DNA of 64,000 nucleotides from JANQPX01 sp965204405 (GCA_965204405.1 CBDBEN010000005.1:248001-312000); one strand, 5' to 3'. Shown: positions 8,330-17,390, counted from the first letter of the stretch. Notes: generated from the letters alone by a model not told the origin. Numbers and translations are program-made.

Positions 8330-9196
8330 TTAATGCACTAACGAAGACAGAGGCCTTTTTGACAGCCAAAAGCCCGGCCCATGATACCAGACCGACCTGC
8401 TCTTTGGCGGCGACCCTCTGTGCATCGATTGAACAGGAGGAAATTTGCCTCGCCGTCGTCGGACAAGGTTCTTAAGACGCGTCGCTGCCTCCGCGTCACG
8501 ACCACTGCCACCACAGTGGAAAATATTGACCTGGCTAACAGCGCAGGCGGCGTATCCATCCTCGTGCCGCTCGATACGAAAGTAGAAGCCGTTCCAGTTC
8601 TCGGCCGTTAGCGGCAGCAACAGCCGCCCGCCGGGTTTGAGTGCATCGAGCCAGGAGCGTGCTGGATGGGTCACGCCTGCATTGACGATGATCACGTCCA
8701 CAGGCCCCGGCGCGTAGGTCGTGCCGTCCCCTTGGACCACGTCGATCTCAGGTCTGTCTTCGAGGTTCGATCTGGCCGTCGCCGCGAGGTCCGGATCGTA
8801 TTCGATGGCGATGACATGACCATCCTTGCCAGCAACCTCCTTGAAAATCGCGCTGTAATAGCCCGTTCCTGCACCGACATGGAGGACGGTGTCGCCTGGC
8901 CGTACGTCAAGCTGATCGAGCAGATAAGCCCAGAGACGAGGTTCGCCATTATTGAGATCGCGCGCTTCATCGATGGCCACTAGCACATTGTGATAGAGCC
9001 AACGCGGATCGGCATCGGATGTCGTATAGGCTTTACGCCAGGGCGGTATTACCCGCCACGGACCTCTGGGCAGAAAATTCTCCCTCGGGACGGTGGCAAA
9101 GGCCTGGACAACAGCATCGTTTCGGAGGATGGGTGCCGTGCAGCGCAGTTCTTCGGCGTAATAGCGTCGAAGGATATCAATATCGACATCGATCAT
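8330..9196 (-). CDS. Protein-L-isoaspartate O-methyltransferase-like protein (PCMT family)
   Basis: A 288-residue SAM-dependent methyltransferase. The SAM-binding motif is VLHVGAGTGYYSAI around residues 110-124, followed by AIEYDPDLAATARSNL and VIIVNAGVTHPARSW, the layout of isoaspartyl methyltransferases that repair damaged asparagine and aspartate residues. The N-terminal PRENFLP fits too. It is longer than classical Pcm (about 215 residues), with an extra C-terminal region, as in a branch found in alphaproteobacteria that may modify other substrates. ATG 9211 is an alternative start five codons upstream. It is divergent from the DMT exporter gene. Confidence 0.75.
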   Translation of the reverse strand: MIDVDIDILRRYYAEELRCTAPILRNDAVVQAFATVPRENFLPRGPWRVIPPWRKAYTTSDADPRWLYHNVLVAIDEARDLNNGEPRLWAYLLDQLDVRPGDTVLHVGAGTGYYSAIFKEVAGKDGHVIAIEYDPDLAATARSNLEDRPEIDVVQGDGTTYAPGPVDVIIVNAGVTHPARSWLDALKPGGRLLLPLTAENWNGFYFRIERHEDGYAACAVSQVNIFHCGGSGRDAEAATRLKNLVRRRRGKFPPVQSMHRGSPPKSRSVWYHGPGFWLSKRPLSSLVH

Positions 9197-9315
9197 CTGA
9201 CCTCCGATCATTGCTTATGCACGATCAAAGAAACTAGGGCTCGATCGGGTGCTGGCAATCGATGGGCGCGCTCGTGCGTGAATTCGTTCAACGGCTACAC
9301 GGTGATGTTTCTACG

Positions 9316-10200
9316 ATGCGAGGCTCAATAGATCAGACACGGCTGCCTGAGACCGTTCAGAATCGCAATCCGCTCGGTATCGGTATCGCCATCGTCGGCT
9401 GGTTGACGCTAGCCTGCATGGATGCCGGCAGCAAGATCCTCGCTGCCAGCTATCCGGTCGTCCAGATCCTCTGGTTTCGCTATCTGCTCCTCATCGTCGT
9501 AGCCTATTGGCTAATGAGACGCTTGGGCAGGGAGACGGATCTTCGCCCGTCCTGGCTACAAGCATCCCGCGGGCTCCTGCTGGTCGTTCAGATGGGCCTC
9601 CTCGTCTATGCCTTCAGCCAGATGGCACTCGCCGAAGTCCAAGCCATTCTGGCGATTACACCACTTTTGGTCACGGCATTGTCCGGACCCCTGCTTGCCG
9701 AGAGGGTAGGCGTTCGCCGCTGGGCCGCAGTTGCTGTCGCCTTCCTCGGCATGCTGGTTATCCTGCGGCCAGGCCTTAGCGTTCTGCAGCCCACCACCAT
9801 TTTGGTGCTGCTCGCAGCTCTATTGGGTGCGCTCTACCTGATCCTGACCCGCCTCGCCGGGCAAACCGATTCCCCTGAAGTTTCCCTTTTCTGGGTTGCG
9901 GTCACGGGCCTTGCGGTCCTGAGCGTCGTTGTTCCCTTCTTCTGGCGCCTGCCGACAAACGGGGCGGACTGGACGCTGCTCTTCCTGGTCGCAGTTCTCG
10001 GGATCATCGGGCATTTTTGCTTGATAAAGGCGTTCCAGATGGCCGAGGCTTCGGTCCTGCAGCCCTACATCTATACCGGTCTCATAGGCGCGATAGTGGT
10101 TGGCTATGTCGTGTTTGGCGATCTGCCCGACCTTCCCACCATCGTCGGTGCGATGATCATCGTGGCGAGCGGTCTCTACGTGCTCGCCCGCGAACGGTAG
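9316..10200 (+). CDS. DMT-superfamily transporter (EamA domains), copy 1
   Basis: A membrane protein of about 294 residues with two EamA repeats and roughly ten hydrophobic segments, for example GIGIAIVGWLTLACMD near the start and VLVLLAALLGALYLILTRLAG in the middle. The first repeat ends with GVRRWAAVAVAFLGMLVIL, the second with FGDLPDLPTIVGAMIIVASGL, both typical of the family. Such proteins usually export metabolites or amino acids. ATG 9316 is chosen because it lies just before the first segment; an in-frame ATG at 9262 is also possible and neither has a strong ribosome site. It is convergent with the XRE regulator gene. Confidence 0.8.
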   Translation: MRGSIDQTRLPETVQNRNPLGIGIAIVGWLTLACMDAGSKILAASYPVVQILWFRYLLLIVVAYWLMRRLGRETDLRPSWLQASRGLLLVVQMGLLVYAFSQMALAEVQAILAITPLLVTALSGPLLAERVGVRRWAAVAVAFLGMLVILRPGLSVLQPTTILVLLAALLGALYLILTRLAGQTDSPEVSLFWVAVTGLAVLSVVVPFFWRLPTNGADWTLLFLVAVLGIIGHFCLIKAFQMAEASVLQPYIYTGLIGAIVVGYVVFGDLPDLPTIVGAMIIVASGLYVLARER

Positions 10201-10219
10201 CGGCGGAGCTGACGTGCGG

Positions 10220-11023
10220 TCAGGACGACCGTTTGCCCCATACCCGGAATCGTTTCTCTGTCTCGTCGTCCATCGGAAAGAACGACTCGATGCGCAGTTC
10301 CTGCACCGTAACATCCTGTGGCGTCCCAAGCGTGGCAATGGCGGTGAACAGCTGCAACGACACGTCGTCCTTTGTGAAATGCATGGGGAGTACCGGGGCC
10401 GTGTCGACCCTGTTGGTCGATGCTCCCAATACGGTCGACACGTCCGGATAATCGAGGAGTCGGTTTAAAAGGGCGGCCGTCTCATCGGTACCGTCCGCAG
10501 CCGCATCTGCCTCTACACTCCGGATGAAGTAGCTGACGACATCGTTCCAATTAACCAGGAAGGGGCGAAGCATGTCGGGGGCCACAAGAGCATCAGCAAG
10601 ATTGACGTCCGTGTCGGGCGGCAGTGGCCCCAGAAGAAAGGCGACCAGGCGTGCCATGCCCTTGTTGGCCTTGAGCAGATTCCAATGCCGATCGACGGCG
10701 ACGGCTGGGAACGGCTCCTGCTGAGCCAGTATGTAGTCGATAGCACGCTGCACTCCTGCCAATTCAGGCGCGTCGATGGCCGATTCACGCCACATTGGCG
10801 CAAAGCCGGCTGCCAGCAGCAGGGTGTTCTGCTGGCGCATGGGAAGATCGAGCGCGGTCGCCAATCGCAGGACCATGTCTTGGCTCGGCGACGAACGTTC
10901 CGACTCCATGAAACTCAGATGGCGTTGCGAGATCTCGGCACGGCCAGCGAGTTCCATCTGTGACCAACCCCGGCGCTGCCGCCACCAACGGAGCTTCGCA
11001 GAAAAGCCGGATGTGCGTGCCAT
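10220..11023 (-). CDS. XRE-family regulator with MmyB-type ligand domain
   Basis: A 267-residue protein. Residues about 8-65 form an XRE helix-turn-helix (LRWWRQRRGWSQMELAGRAE and SQRHLSFMESERSSPSQ), and the rest is an MmyB-like PAS-related domain recognisable by AVDRHWNLLKANKGMARL and the later SFFPMDDETEKRF. MmyB domains bind small hydrophobic ligands and such regulators often control a neighbouring oxidoreductase or transporter. ATG 11023 has a GAGAGG ribosome site just upstream; a longer frame to 11074 lacks one. It is divergent, with about 78 bp between, from the EamA gene at 11101, its likely target. Confidence 0.85.
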   Translation of the reverse strand: MARTSGFSAKLRWWRQRRGWSQMELAGRAEISQRHLSFMESERSSPSQDMVLRLATALDLPMRQQNTLLLAAGFAPMWRESAIDAPELAGVQRAIDYILAQQEPFPAVAVDRHWNLLKANKGMARLVAFLLGPLPPDTDVNLADALVAPDMLRPFLVNWNDVVSYFIRSVEADAAADGTDETAALLNRLLDYPDVSTVLGASTNRVDTAPVLPMHFTKDDVSLQLFTAIATLGTPQDVTVQELRIESFFPMDDETEKRFRVWGKRSS

Positions 11024-11100
11024 ATTACCTCTCACGTAATTGCAGAAATGACCACATATGCGACGATGCCACATAAGTGGCCTGCGGAGGAGGAGGGATT

Positions 11101-11994
11101 TTGGGAGAGTGGCTTGGCGTTCTGATCGCGATCGTTTCGAGTTCGCTTGGCGGCACGGCGGCGGCGGTCACACGCTATCTGGTCGGCGCCGCCGATCCGC
11201 TCACGCTCTCGATTCTCCGTTGGGGCATTGGTTTTCTCTGCGTGCTTCCCGTAGCCTTGACCGTACGCGTGGCATGGCCAAAGTGGCGGGATTGGCCTGC
11301 GGTCGCTGGCTTGGGAATCTGTTTTTTCGGCCTGTTCTTCCTCTTCTACAACATCGCCGTCGGCTACACGACCGCGGCGCGTGCCAGCCTCGCGCTCTCG
11401 ACCTTGCCGCTTCAGACGATGCTGGTCGGCGCCTTCCTCGGCATCGAAAGGCTGACCATGCGCAAGTCGGCGGGCGTCGCCATCGCCATCATCGGTGTCG
11501 GTGCTGCTCTTGCCACAGGTCTTGCCGCAGCGCCTGCCGGAGCCTGGCGCGGCGAGCTGATCATGACCGCAGCGGTTCTCTGCATGGCGTTTTACAATGT
11601 GCTGTCCCGTCCTTTGATGCAGCGATCGAGCGGGCTTGGCTTTCTGACGGTCAGCATGGGCTTTGGTGCCGCAGCGCTCGTACTGGTCGGTCTCGCCACC
11701 GATCGGATCGCAGTCCTGCAAACCTTCAGCGCTGCCCAGTGGATTGCTGGCATCTACCTTGGCATCGGCGGCGGCGCGCTCGCCTTCATTCTATGGGCGA
11801 TGGCGCTGCAGCGCGCAACGCCGACGCGTGTCGCCAACACCATGACGGTCAATCCCATCGCCGCGGCTCTGCTTGCAGCCCCTCTCGTCGGCGAGCCCGT
11901 CACGCCCAACCTGATCGTTGGCCTCATCGCGGTTTTTCTCGGCATTTGGATCGCAACAACGGAGCCGGCAGCACGGCGGCTAGCTGATGGCTGA
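11101..11994 (+). CDS. DMT-superfamily transporter (EamA domains), copy 2
   Basis: A membrane protein of about 297 residues with two EamA repeats and ten hydrophobic segments (LGVLIAIVSSSLGGTAAAV at the start; VANTMTVNPIAAALLAAPLVGEP near the end). The chosen start is TTG 11101 because it lies directly behind a very strong GGAGGAGGAGGG ribosome site and just before the first segment; a GTG at 11077 is inside that site. Probably an exporter of a small metabolite, controlled by the divergent XRE/MmyB regulator. Substrate unknown. Confidence 0.82.
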   Translation: MGEWLGVLIAIVSSSLGGTAAAVTRYLVGAADPLTLSILRWGIGFLCVLPVALTVRVAWPKWRDWPAVAGLGICFFGLFFLFYNIAVGYTTAARASLALSTLPLQTMLVGAFLGIERLTMRKSAGVAIAIIGVGAALATGLAAAPAGAWRGELIMTAAVLCMAFYNVLSRPLMQRSSGLGFLTVSMGFGAAALVLVGLATDRIAVLQTFSAAQWIAGIYLGIGGGALAFILWAMALQRATPTRVANTMTVNPIAAALLAAPLVGEPVTPNLIVGLIAVFLGIWIATTEPAARRLADG

Positions 11995-12177
11995 TCACTG
12001 ATGTCCTTTCGCGAGCCGAAAGCAAGGCCAAAGGGCATGACGCTTGCCAAATCTTCAAATGCACTTATTCAGACTGGCAACGAGATGATCGATGTAGCGG
12101 CGAAGCTTCGGCGCTTCGCAGGTGCGTTCAGACCAGAGGATTCAAAGAGGTGTGGGGATGATCGTCGCGTCGGCTAG

Positions 12178-12489
12178 AACGTCGATGAATTCTCCGCTGT
12201 CTGCCTTACCCTCATTGTCGGCGGCGCCATCGCGCGCTGCTTCGGTGGGAAAATCGGTACGAAACGTCTCGAATCTTCAGCCTTCCTGCTTGCTGTCGGC
12301 GGTGTTGCCGCGGCCGGGTTGAGCGCCATCTTCGGAGACGAGTCTCCCCTGTCGCTGACAATCTCCATGGCGGTCTTTCACGACGGCACGTCGACACCGA
12401 TGCTGCTCACGATGGGCGGGCTTTTGGCGATCGGTGCTCTGGGATTCGTCTTGAAAGAACACCCTATCAAGCTTTTCGAGCGCCTCTAG
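12178..12489 (+). pseudogene. Remnant of an MFS-type transporter
   Basis: One open frame from 12178 to the stop at 12489 reads LTLIVGGAIARCFGGKIGTK, then SAFLLAVGGVAAAGLSAIFG and SLTISMAVFHDGTSTPMLLT, and ends ALGFVLKEHPIKLFERL. This resembles the C-terminal third of a major-facilitator protein with an internal deletion between two helices. There is no start codon with a ribosome site and the N-terminal helices are absent. It lies between two transporter genes that look intact. Confidence 0.5.
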
Positions 12490-12597
12490 ACATTGTTCCG
12501 CCCATCGATCTGATGGCGACATCGCGGGCGACCATCTGCCGCCCTCGTGCTGCCGATCATCTGCCCCATACTGAGGTGATCGTATCCTTGGAGATCC

Positions 12598-13230
12598 GTG
12601 ATGCCGCCAGCCGATCTGCTGATCCCCTTCTTCGTCGCCTCGGCATTACTCGCCTGCATTCCGGGACCAGGCATGGTCTACGCCGTAGCGCAAACAGTAG
12701 CGTCAGGCCGGCGCTCCGGATGGTATGCGGCCGCTGGCTTTCACCTGGCCGGTCTCGGTCATATCGCTGCCGCGGCGTTCGGCGTCTCGATGATTCTCCA
12801 GGTGACACCGATACTCTTTGTGGCAATGAAGATGGCTGGAGCCGCTTATCTCATCTGGGTGGGCATCAGCTATCTTGTGAGGCGGGTGTCGCCGATCCCT
12901 ACGCAGAAATCCGTTTCCACGGCGGGTGCCAGAAAAGCGCTCAAGGACAGCATCGTTGTCGAGGTGCTGAACCCGAAATCGGCGATTTTCTTCCTGGCCT
13001 TTCTGCCTCAGTTCACAGACGCTACCGCAGGCCTGCCGATCTGGGCTCAGATCGTCGTTCTCGGGCTCGTCGTGAACGTGATGTTCACGGTCACGGACGC
13101 GATCCTCATCGAATTGTCGCATGCGGCCATGCGACGCCTCACGGCCTCGGAGCGTATCGCGCTTCTCTTTCAGCGGGTCGGCGGTGGCATTCTCGTTGCC
13201 CTCGGCGTGAATGTCGCCTTTAGCCGGTAG
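12598..13230 (+). CDS. LysE/RhtB-family amino-acid exporter
   Basis: A 210-residue membrane protein with six predicted helices. The family signature is clear: FFVASALLACIPGPGMVYAV near residue 11, and later the VEVLNPKSAIFFLAFLPQF stretch around residue 120. LysE-type proteins export amino acids, homoserine lactones or related compounds. GTG 12598 is followed directly by ATG 12601, so the start is uncertain by one codon. It ends 12 bp from the convergent phzF-like gene. Confidence 0.88.
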   Translation: MMPPADLLIPFFVASALLACIPGPGMVYAVAQTVASGRRSGWYAAAGFHLAGLGHIAAAAFGVSMILQVTPILFVAMKMAGAAYLIWVGISYLVRRVSPIPTQKSVSTAGARKALKDSIVVEVLNPKSAIFFLAFLPQFTDATAGLPIWAQIVVLGLVVNVMFTVTDAILIELSHAAMRRLTASERIALLFQRVGGGILVALGVNVAFSR

Positions 13231-13241
13231 TGAGGTGGTGC

Positions 13242-14042
13242 TCAGATAAGAATGAGGCCCTCTAAATATGTGAATGCTTGCCCCGACAACCGTACTTTGG
13301 TTTGATCCAGCCTGCATTCGAGCCAGCCTCCCCGCTTAGAGATTTGCCTTGCCGTCAAAGATCTCTTGTCGAACCTGGCTGCCCAAATCGGCGTCAGAAT
13401 GCAATGTGCCGAACCCGTCACTGGATCTTCAGGCACGCCAGCAGCTGGAGCGAAGTACCTGGAGACGAAGTCAACATCGTTACCTGGCGCGGTGCAAATA
13501 GCTCCCCGAGAGCCCAAGACCGAGAGTGCTCCCATATCCGGCTCCAAGTTTTCGATATCGTCTTGGGAACCGAAAACGGCGATAAAGTCCCACTCGGTTT
13601 CCGAATAGTTGCCGGTCAACAGTTGCTCGGGCTGCGCCCTCAGCGCTTTGGCCAGTTGTTCAGTCGATCGACATTCGGTGGATGCTATTTTTGGAAAGCT
13701 GATCTCATAAACATCCGCCTCCCTCTTTACGGACAGCAGGCCCGAGTATCGCGTTTTGAAACTGATCTCAACCGCGTCAGGATCAATGAACTCACATATA
13801 GCGTGCGCTGCGCCAAGAGTGGCGTGTCCGCAAAGCGCTACTTCGACTTTCGGGGTGAACCATCTAAGTTCCCAGCCGTCACCGTCCTTTACGATAAAAG
13901 CGGTTTCAGCCAGATTATTTTCTTCTGCGATCGCGCCAAGAGTTTCGTCTGCAAGCCAGTGCTCTAAGGGTACAACCGCTGCTGGATTGCCGGTAAAGAC
14001 CCCCCTGCCGAAAGCATCAACCTGATAAATTTTCAGTCTCAT
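13242..14042 (-). CDS. PhzF-family isomerase/epimerase-like protein
   Basis: A 266-residue protein of the PhzF fold. The N-terminal MRLKIYQVDAF is followed by FTGNPAAVVPLE and the active-site glutamate E46 in NNLAETAF. The second half of the family pattern appears as ALCGHATLGAAH (about residue 72) and DPVTGSAHCIL (about residue 216). In phenazine makers PhzF isomerises a dihydroxyanthranilate; most homologues have unknown substrates, and there are no phenazine genes here. It is convergent with the LysE exporter gene and shares its strand with the next DMT gene upstream. Confidence 0.88.
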   Translation of the reverse strand: MRLKIYQVDAFGRGVFTGNPAAVVPLEHWLADETLGAIAEENNLAETAFIVKDGDGWELRWFTPKVEVALCGHATLGAAHAICEFIDPDAVEISFKTRYSGLLSVKREADVYEISFPKIASTECRSTEQLAKALRAQPEQLLTGNYSETEWDFIAVFGSQDDIENLEPDMGALSVLGSRGAICTAPGNDVDFVSRYFAPAAGVPEDPVTGSAHCILTPIWAARFDKRSLTARQISKRGGWLECRLDQTKVRLSGQAFTYLEGLILI

Positions 14043-14105
14043 TGCAGCCTGCCCGTCCGATAAATGGAATGGCTCACCGTGTCAAATGAGGGTTCGTTGT
14101 CAAGC

Positions 14106-15026
14106 TCATCGCCGCACCGAGAGAATGCCGGCAAAGACGATCATGGTCATGCCGGCAAGCGCGATACTGTCAGGAATCTCACCGAAGAAAATCAGTCCCC
14201 AAATCGACGCGAAGCCGACATAGGCGAAGTCGAAGGTCGCGACAATCGACGATGGTCCTGTCTGATACGCGATGGCAGCGCCGATGCTGCCGATTAGGAT
14301 GGATACCGCCAGCAGTGTCATCGCCATCCACGCGTTCATGCCCATCGGGGTCCATGGGCCGAGAAGGAACGAACGCGCGGCGTTCCCAAGGCCTGCCTCT
14401 TCTATCGATAGGATCAGCAATGTCGCCAGAAGGCCGACGACAATGAACGAGACGTTGAGCGCCAGCGACAGGACCAGTGGATTCTCACCCCGGCATTTTG
14501 TGCGCGTCAAGATCATCGCCAGTGCAAAGAGGATCGCCGAGACCAGCGGTAGCAGCGCATAGATAGTGAAGCCATCGGCCGCCGGCGTCAGAATCAACAA
14601 CACGCCGACAAACCCGAGAAAAATGGCAATCCAGCCGATATGGCCAACCTTCTCGCCGGTGAGCAGCGCCGAGAACAGTGTGATGAAGATCGGCAAGGTG
14701 TAGTAGGCCGCCGCTGCGATCGAAAGCTCGAGATGCGGCAGAGAGGCGTAGTAGGCCACCCACATCAGTGTGAGCATCAGGCTTCTAAGAGACGTCCAGC
14801 CGATGACGCGGGGGATGAGGGGCGTCGACGCATCGCGATATCGTATGATGGCGAGCAGAACTGGAACCGCGATGATCGATCGCAACACGAAGATTTGCCA
14901 CAAAACGAAACTGGCGCTGGTCTGCTTGATGAGTGCGTCGCCGAGCGAGAGCGCCAGCACGGTCAAAAGAATGACCGCGACCGCCAATGGAATATTGTCG
15001 CTTTGTGTTTCGGCGCGTAGCGTCAT
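14106..15026 (-). CDS. DMT-superfamily transporter (EamA domains), copy 3
   Basis: A membrane protein of 306 residues with two EamA repeats; helices include LAVAVILLTVLALSLGDALI and GWIAIFLGFVGVLLIL, and the C-terminus ends SIALAGMTMIVFAGILSVRR. A longer frame reaches 15152, but ATG 15026 sits behind an AGGAAC ribosome site and right before the first helix. It belongs to the same broad exporter family as the genes at 9316 and 11101, yet is clearly divergent from them. It lies divergent to the beta-lactamase-like gene. Confidence 0.82.
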   Translation of the reverse strand: MTLRAETQSDNIPLAVAVILLTVLALSLGDALIKQTSASFVLWQIFVLRSIIAVPVLLAIIRYRDASTPLIPRVIGWTSLRSLMLTLMWVAYYASLPHLELSIAAAAYYTLPIFITLFSALLTGEKVGHIGWIAIFLGFVGVLLILTPAADGFTIYALLPLVSAILFALAMILTRTKCRGENPLVLSLALNVSFIVVGLLATLLILSIEEAGLGNAARSFLLGPWTPMGMNAWMAMTLLAVSILIGSIGAAIAYQTGPSSIVATFDFAYVGFASIWGLIFFGEIPDSIALAGMTMIVFAGILSVRR

Positions 15027-15225
15027 CAATTGTTCCTGCAGCGATGCGGTCGAGATCGTGGACGGCTGGATGCCAATAGCATGAAACCGCTGACACGTCG
15101 TTGTCAGCAGGATCCGTGACATCGCCTCCCCAAGCGTTTTTGCAAAGCTCAAAGCCGACGGTCCGGTCCAAGAGGGGGAACAATTGCAGCGCCGCGATCG
15201 TCATTGGTGTCCGGAAGCGATTTTC

Positions 15226-16086
15226 ATGTCGACCCGGCGTCATGCTGCGCTCTTGGCTCTCGGATCAACCTTGGTCGCCGGCTTTGCGCACAAGACGCCT
15301 TGGGCTTCCGAGCGGTCGCGGTCCGTCATCGAGCTGAGCGCAAACGCTCTGACTGATCTCCCCAAGGATTTGAAGATCGCCTTCTGCGCTCTCGATATGG
15401 CCGAGGATTCGATCGTCGTGTTGGATGAGAGTGATGTTGATCAGCGTCAGGCACCTTGGTCGACATTCAAGATTCCTAATCTGATCATCGCCCTGGAGAC
15501 AGGCGTGGCCAATGATCTAGCCCATTGGCGTGATTGGGATCGACGACATCGACCTGCTGCACACTATTGGCCGCCTGCTTGGAAGCAAGGCCACTCCTTA
15601 GCCAGCGCCTTCAAGCAATCCGTGGTCTGGTACTTCCAAGACATCGCGTTGGACGTTGGAACGATGCGCTACCGAAAAGACCTGTTGAGATTCGGCTATG
15701 GCAATGCCTCGGTGCCGATGCATAGCGATGGATTTTGGCTTGGCGGGCCCCTCATCATCTCACCGCGAGAGCAGACATACTTCTTGAAGCGGGTTCTAGA
15801 CGGCTCGTTGGCCATCTCGGATCGGACGAGTGACATGCTTCGCGAAGTCAGTCTCATAAAGTCCGCCGGTGACTATGCCCTACACGGTAAAACCGGAAGT
15901 GGCCGGCTTGAAGGCAGCGGATTTGAGGGGTGGTTTGTTGGCTGGGTTGAACGGGCGCGTACGCCCATAGCGACATTCGCGCTCCATCTACGGGCGCCAG
16001 ACTTTCAATCCCTGCAGGATGCCCGCCTAGATGCTGCGGAGAAGCTTCTTCGGACCGCCGGCTATCTTCCACAAGACTGGAAATGA
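15226..16086 (+). CDS. Class D (OXA-like) beta-lactamase homologue
   Basis: A 286-residue serine hydrolase of the penicillin-binding/class D beta-lactamase fold with a signal peptide (about residues 1-27). All class D motifs are visible: S79-T-F-K82 (nucleophile and the lysine carboxylated in OXA enzymes), S132-V-V134, Y158-G-N160 and K222-T-G. The segment SDGFWLGGPLIISPREQ is also characteristic. ATG 15226 has GGAAG upstream and starts the signal peptide directly. It probably acts in the periplasm on beta-lactams or on peptidoglycan-like substrates; spectrum cannot be predicted. No BlaR/AmpR-type regulator is beside it. Confidence 0.88.
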   Translation: MSTRRHAALLALGSTLVAGFAHKTPWASERSRSVIELSANALTDLPKDLKIAFCALDMAEDSIVVLDESDVDQRQAPWSTFKIPNLIIALETGVANDLAHWRDWDRRHRPAAHYWPPAWKQGHSLASAFKQSVVWYFQDIALDVGTMRYRKDLLRFGYGNASVPMHSDGFWLGGPLIISPREQTYFLKRVLDGSLAISDRTSDMLREVSLIKSAGDYALHGKTGSGRLEGSGFEGWFVGWVERARTPIATFALHLRAPDFQSLQDARLDAAEKLLRTAGYLPQDWK

Positions 16087-16127
16087 AGCGAACGCTTCAA
16101 AGCGACCGGCGGAACGTCAGGCACGCT

Positions 16128-17333
16128 TCATCGAGGCGCATTGGTTTCGGCTGTCGCCCGGTCGGCATGTCTGACCCAGGCGGCCGACAGAAGCCCGGCG
16201 AAGGACGCGACAAACATGATGCCGATCAGCATGTAGGGCGCGTTCATGTCGGTCAGCAGGAAACCGGTCAGCGTCGTCAATGCGGAACCGCCTGCAACGG
16301 TGAGCGCGCCGCTGACGCCGGCGGCGGTGCCTGCAAGCCGCCGGCGAATCGACATGGCCCCGGCATTGCTGCTCGGTATCGTGAGCCCATTGCCCAGCCC
16401 GACAAACACGGTCGCGCCGAAAAACGCGACAAGGCTGAGATGGCCGGCGAGCACGATGACGAGGCCGACGAGGAGCCCCGAGCAGGCAACGAGTCGTCCG
16501 GCCAGCATCATCGTCGTCAAGGGGAATTTCGGAGCAAGCCGCGCGGACAGAAAACTGCCGGTCATGAAGCCCGCGGTGATGCTGCCGATGAGCACGCCGA
16601 GCGTGGCCGTCGAGACATCGAAGACCGTCCTGGCGACGAGCGGGGCGCCGGCGAGAAAGGTGTAAAACGCACCGACCGAAAAGGCGGTGCAAAGCGCATA
16701 GCCCCAAAAGCGCGCCTCGACGAGCAGGGCTATGACATCGTCGCTTTTCTTGTCGGGGCCGGATCGCACCGCATCGTTTGTCTCGCCAAGATCGGTCCAG
16801 CAAAGCGCCAGCAATGCTAGCCCCGACATGAAGTAGACATAGAAACTGGCGCGCCATCCAAATGCAGTGTCGAGCAGCCCTCCGAGTATCGGGCCGAGCA
16901 GAGGTGCGGCCGCCATCGACATGCTGATATAGCTTATCAGACCAGCTCCCCTTCTTTCCTCCGTCGTGTCCCTGACGATGGCGAGCGAGATGGTGTAGCC
17001 GGCGATCATACCGCCTTGGAGCATTCTGAAGGCGAGAAACGTCCAGATATCCTCCGCCAGCGCGCAGCCTATCGAAGCAAAGGTGAAAACCGACAATGCG
17101 CAAAGGAGAACGGGTCGACGTCCGAAGCGATCGGAAAGCGGGCCGGCGATCAGTTGGATGATGGCGGTGACCGCCAGATAGCCGGCGATCGCCAGGCTGG
17201 CGACCGCATAGTCGGTTTGCAGATCGTCCGCGATGTTCGCAAGCGATGGCAGAAACATGTTGAGCGTGAGCGGCGAAAATGCTGTCAGCAGGATCAGTGT
17301 GTGAAGATGAGGCGGTGTCGTTGCGGCGCGCAT
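16128..17333 (-). CDS. Bcr/CflA-family multidrug efflux MFS transporter
   Basis: A 401-residue protein with twelve hydrophobic segments. The first loop carries the MFS motif GPLSDRFGRRPVLL after helix two, and the start LHTLILLTAFSPLTLNMFLPSL is typical of the Bcr/CflA group, which exports bicyclomycin, chloramphenicol and other drugs in exchange for protons. ATG 17333 is preceded by a 190-nt leader that contains a promoter, a short leader ORF and an intrinsic terminator, so expression is probably controlled by attenuation (see separate entries). The end faces the beta-lactamase-like gene. Confidence 0.9.
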   Translation of the reverse strand: MRAATTPPHLHTLILLTAFSPLTLNMFLPSLANIADDLQTDYAVASLAIAGYLAVTAIIQLIAGPLSDRFGRRPVLLCALSVFTFASIGCALAEDIWTFLAFRMLQGGMIAGYTISLAIVRDTTEERRGAGLISYISMSMAAAPLLGPILGGLLDTAFGWRASFYVYFMSGLALLALCWTDLGETNDAVRSGPDKKSDDVIALLVEARFWGYALCTAFSVGAFYTFLAGAPLVARTVFDVSTATLGVLIGSITAGFMTGSFLSARLAPKFPLTTMMLAGRLVACSGLLVGLVIVLAGHLSLVAFFGATVFVGLGNGLTIPSSNAGAMSIRRRLAGTAAGVSGALTVAGGSALTTLTGFLLTDMNAPYMLIGIMFVASFAGLLSAAWVRHADRATAETNAPR

Positions 17334-17362
17334 GGGACTGACTTTCGGAGGCGTCTGAAAAC

Positions 17363-17390
17363 AAAAAAGCCCCCGAATCGCTTCGGGGGC
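17363..17390 (-). terminator. Intrinsic terminator in the leader of the MFS gene
   Basis: On the minus strand a nine-base-pair GC-rich stem (17382-17390 with 17369-17377) closes a four-base loop and is followed by six T residues (17363-17368). It lies downstream of the predicted promoter and only about 30 bp before the MFS start codon, so it would stop transcription before the gene. That position argues for regulated read-through and not for the end of another gene, since nothing on this strand ends here. Confidence 0.85.

Noticed and set aside
7883..8369. Two short minus frames between the TAXI and methyltransferase genes
   Set aside because: No family resemblance, no start site; kept as an uncharacterised gap.
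11032..11721. Long minus-strand frame (229 codons) opposite the EamA gene
   Set aside because: It is very rich in Arg, Gly and Asp with no domain, and lies entirely opposite a convincing membrane protein gene; a GC-rich shadow frame.
16079..16100. GAAGCG-AA-CGCTTC inverted repeat after the beta-lactamase-like gene
   Set aside because: A two-base loop cannot form a stable RNA hairpin and no T-run follows, so it is not called as a terminator.
16083..16820. Long plus-strand frame (245 codons) opposite the MFS gene
   Set aside because: Low-complexity Arg/Gly/Asp composition and no ribosome site; it mirrors the codon pattern of the MFS gene on the other strand.
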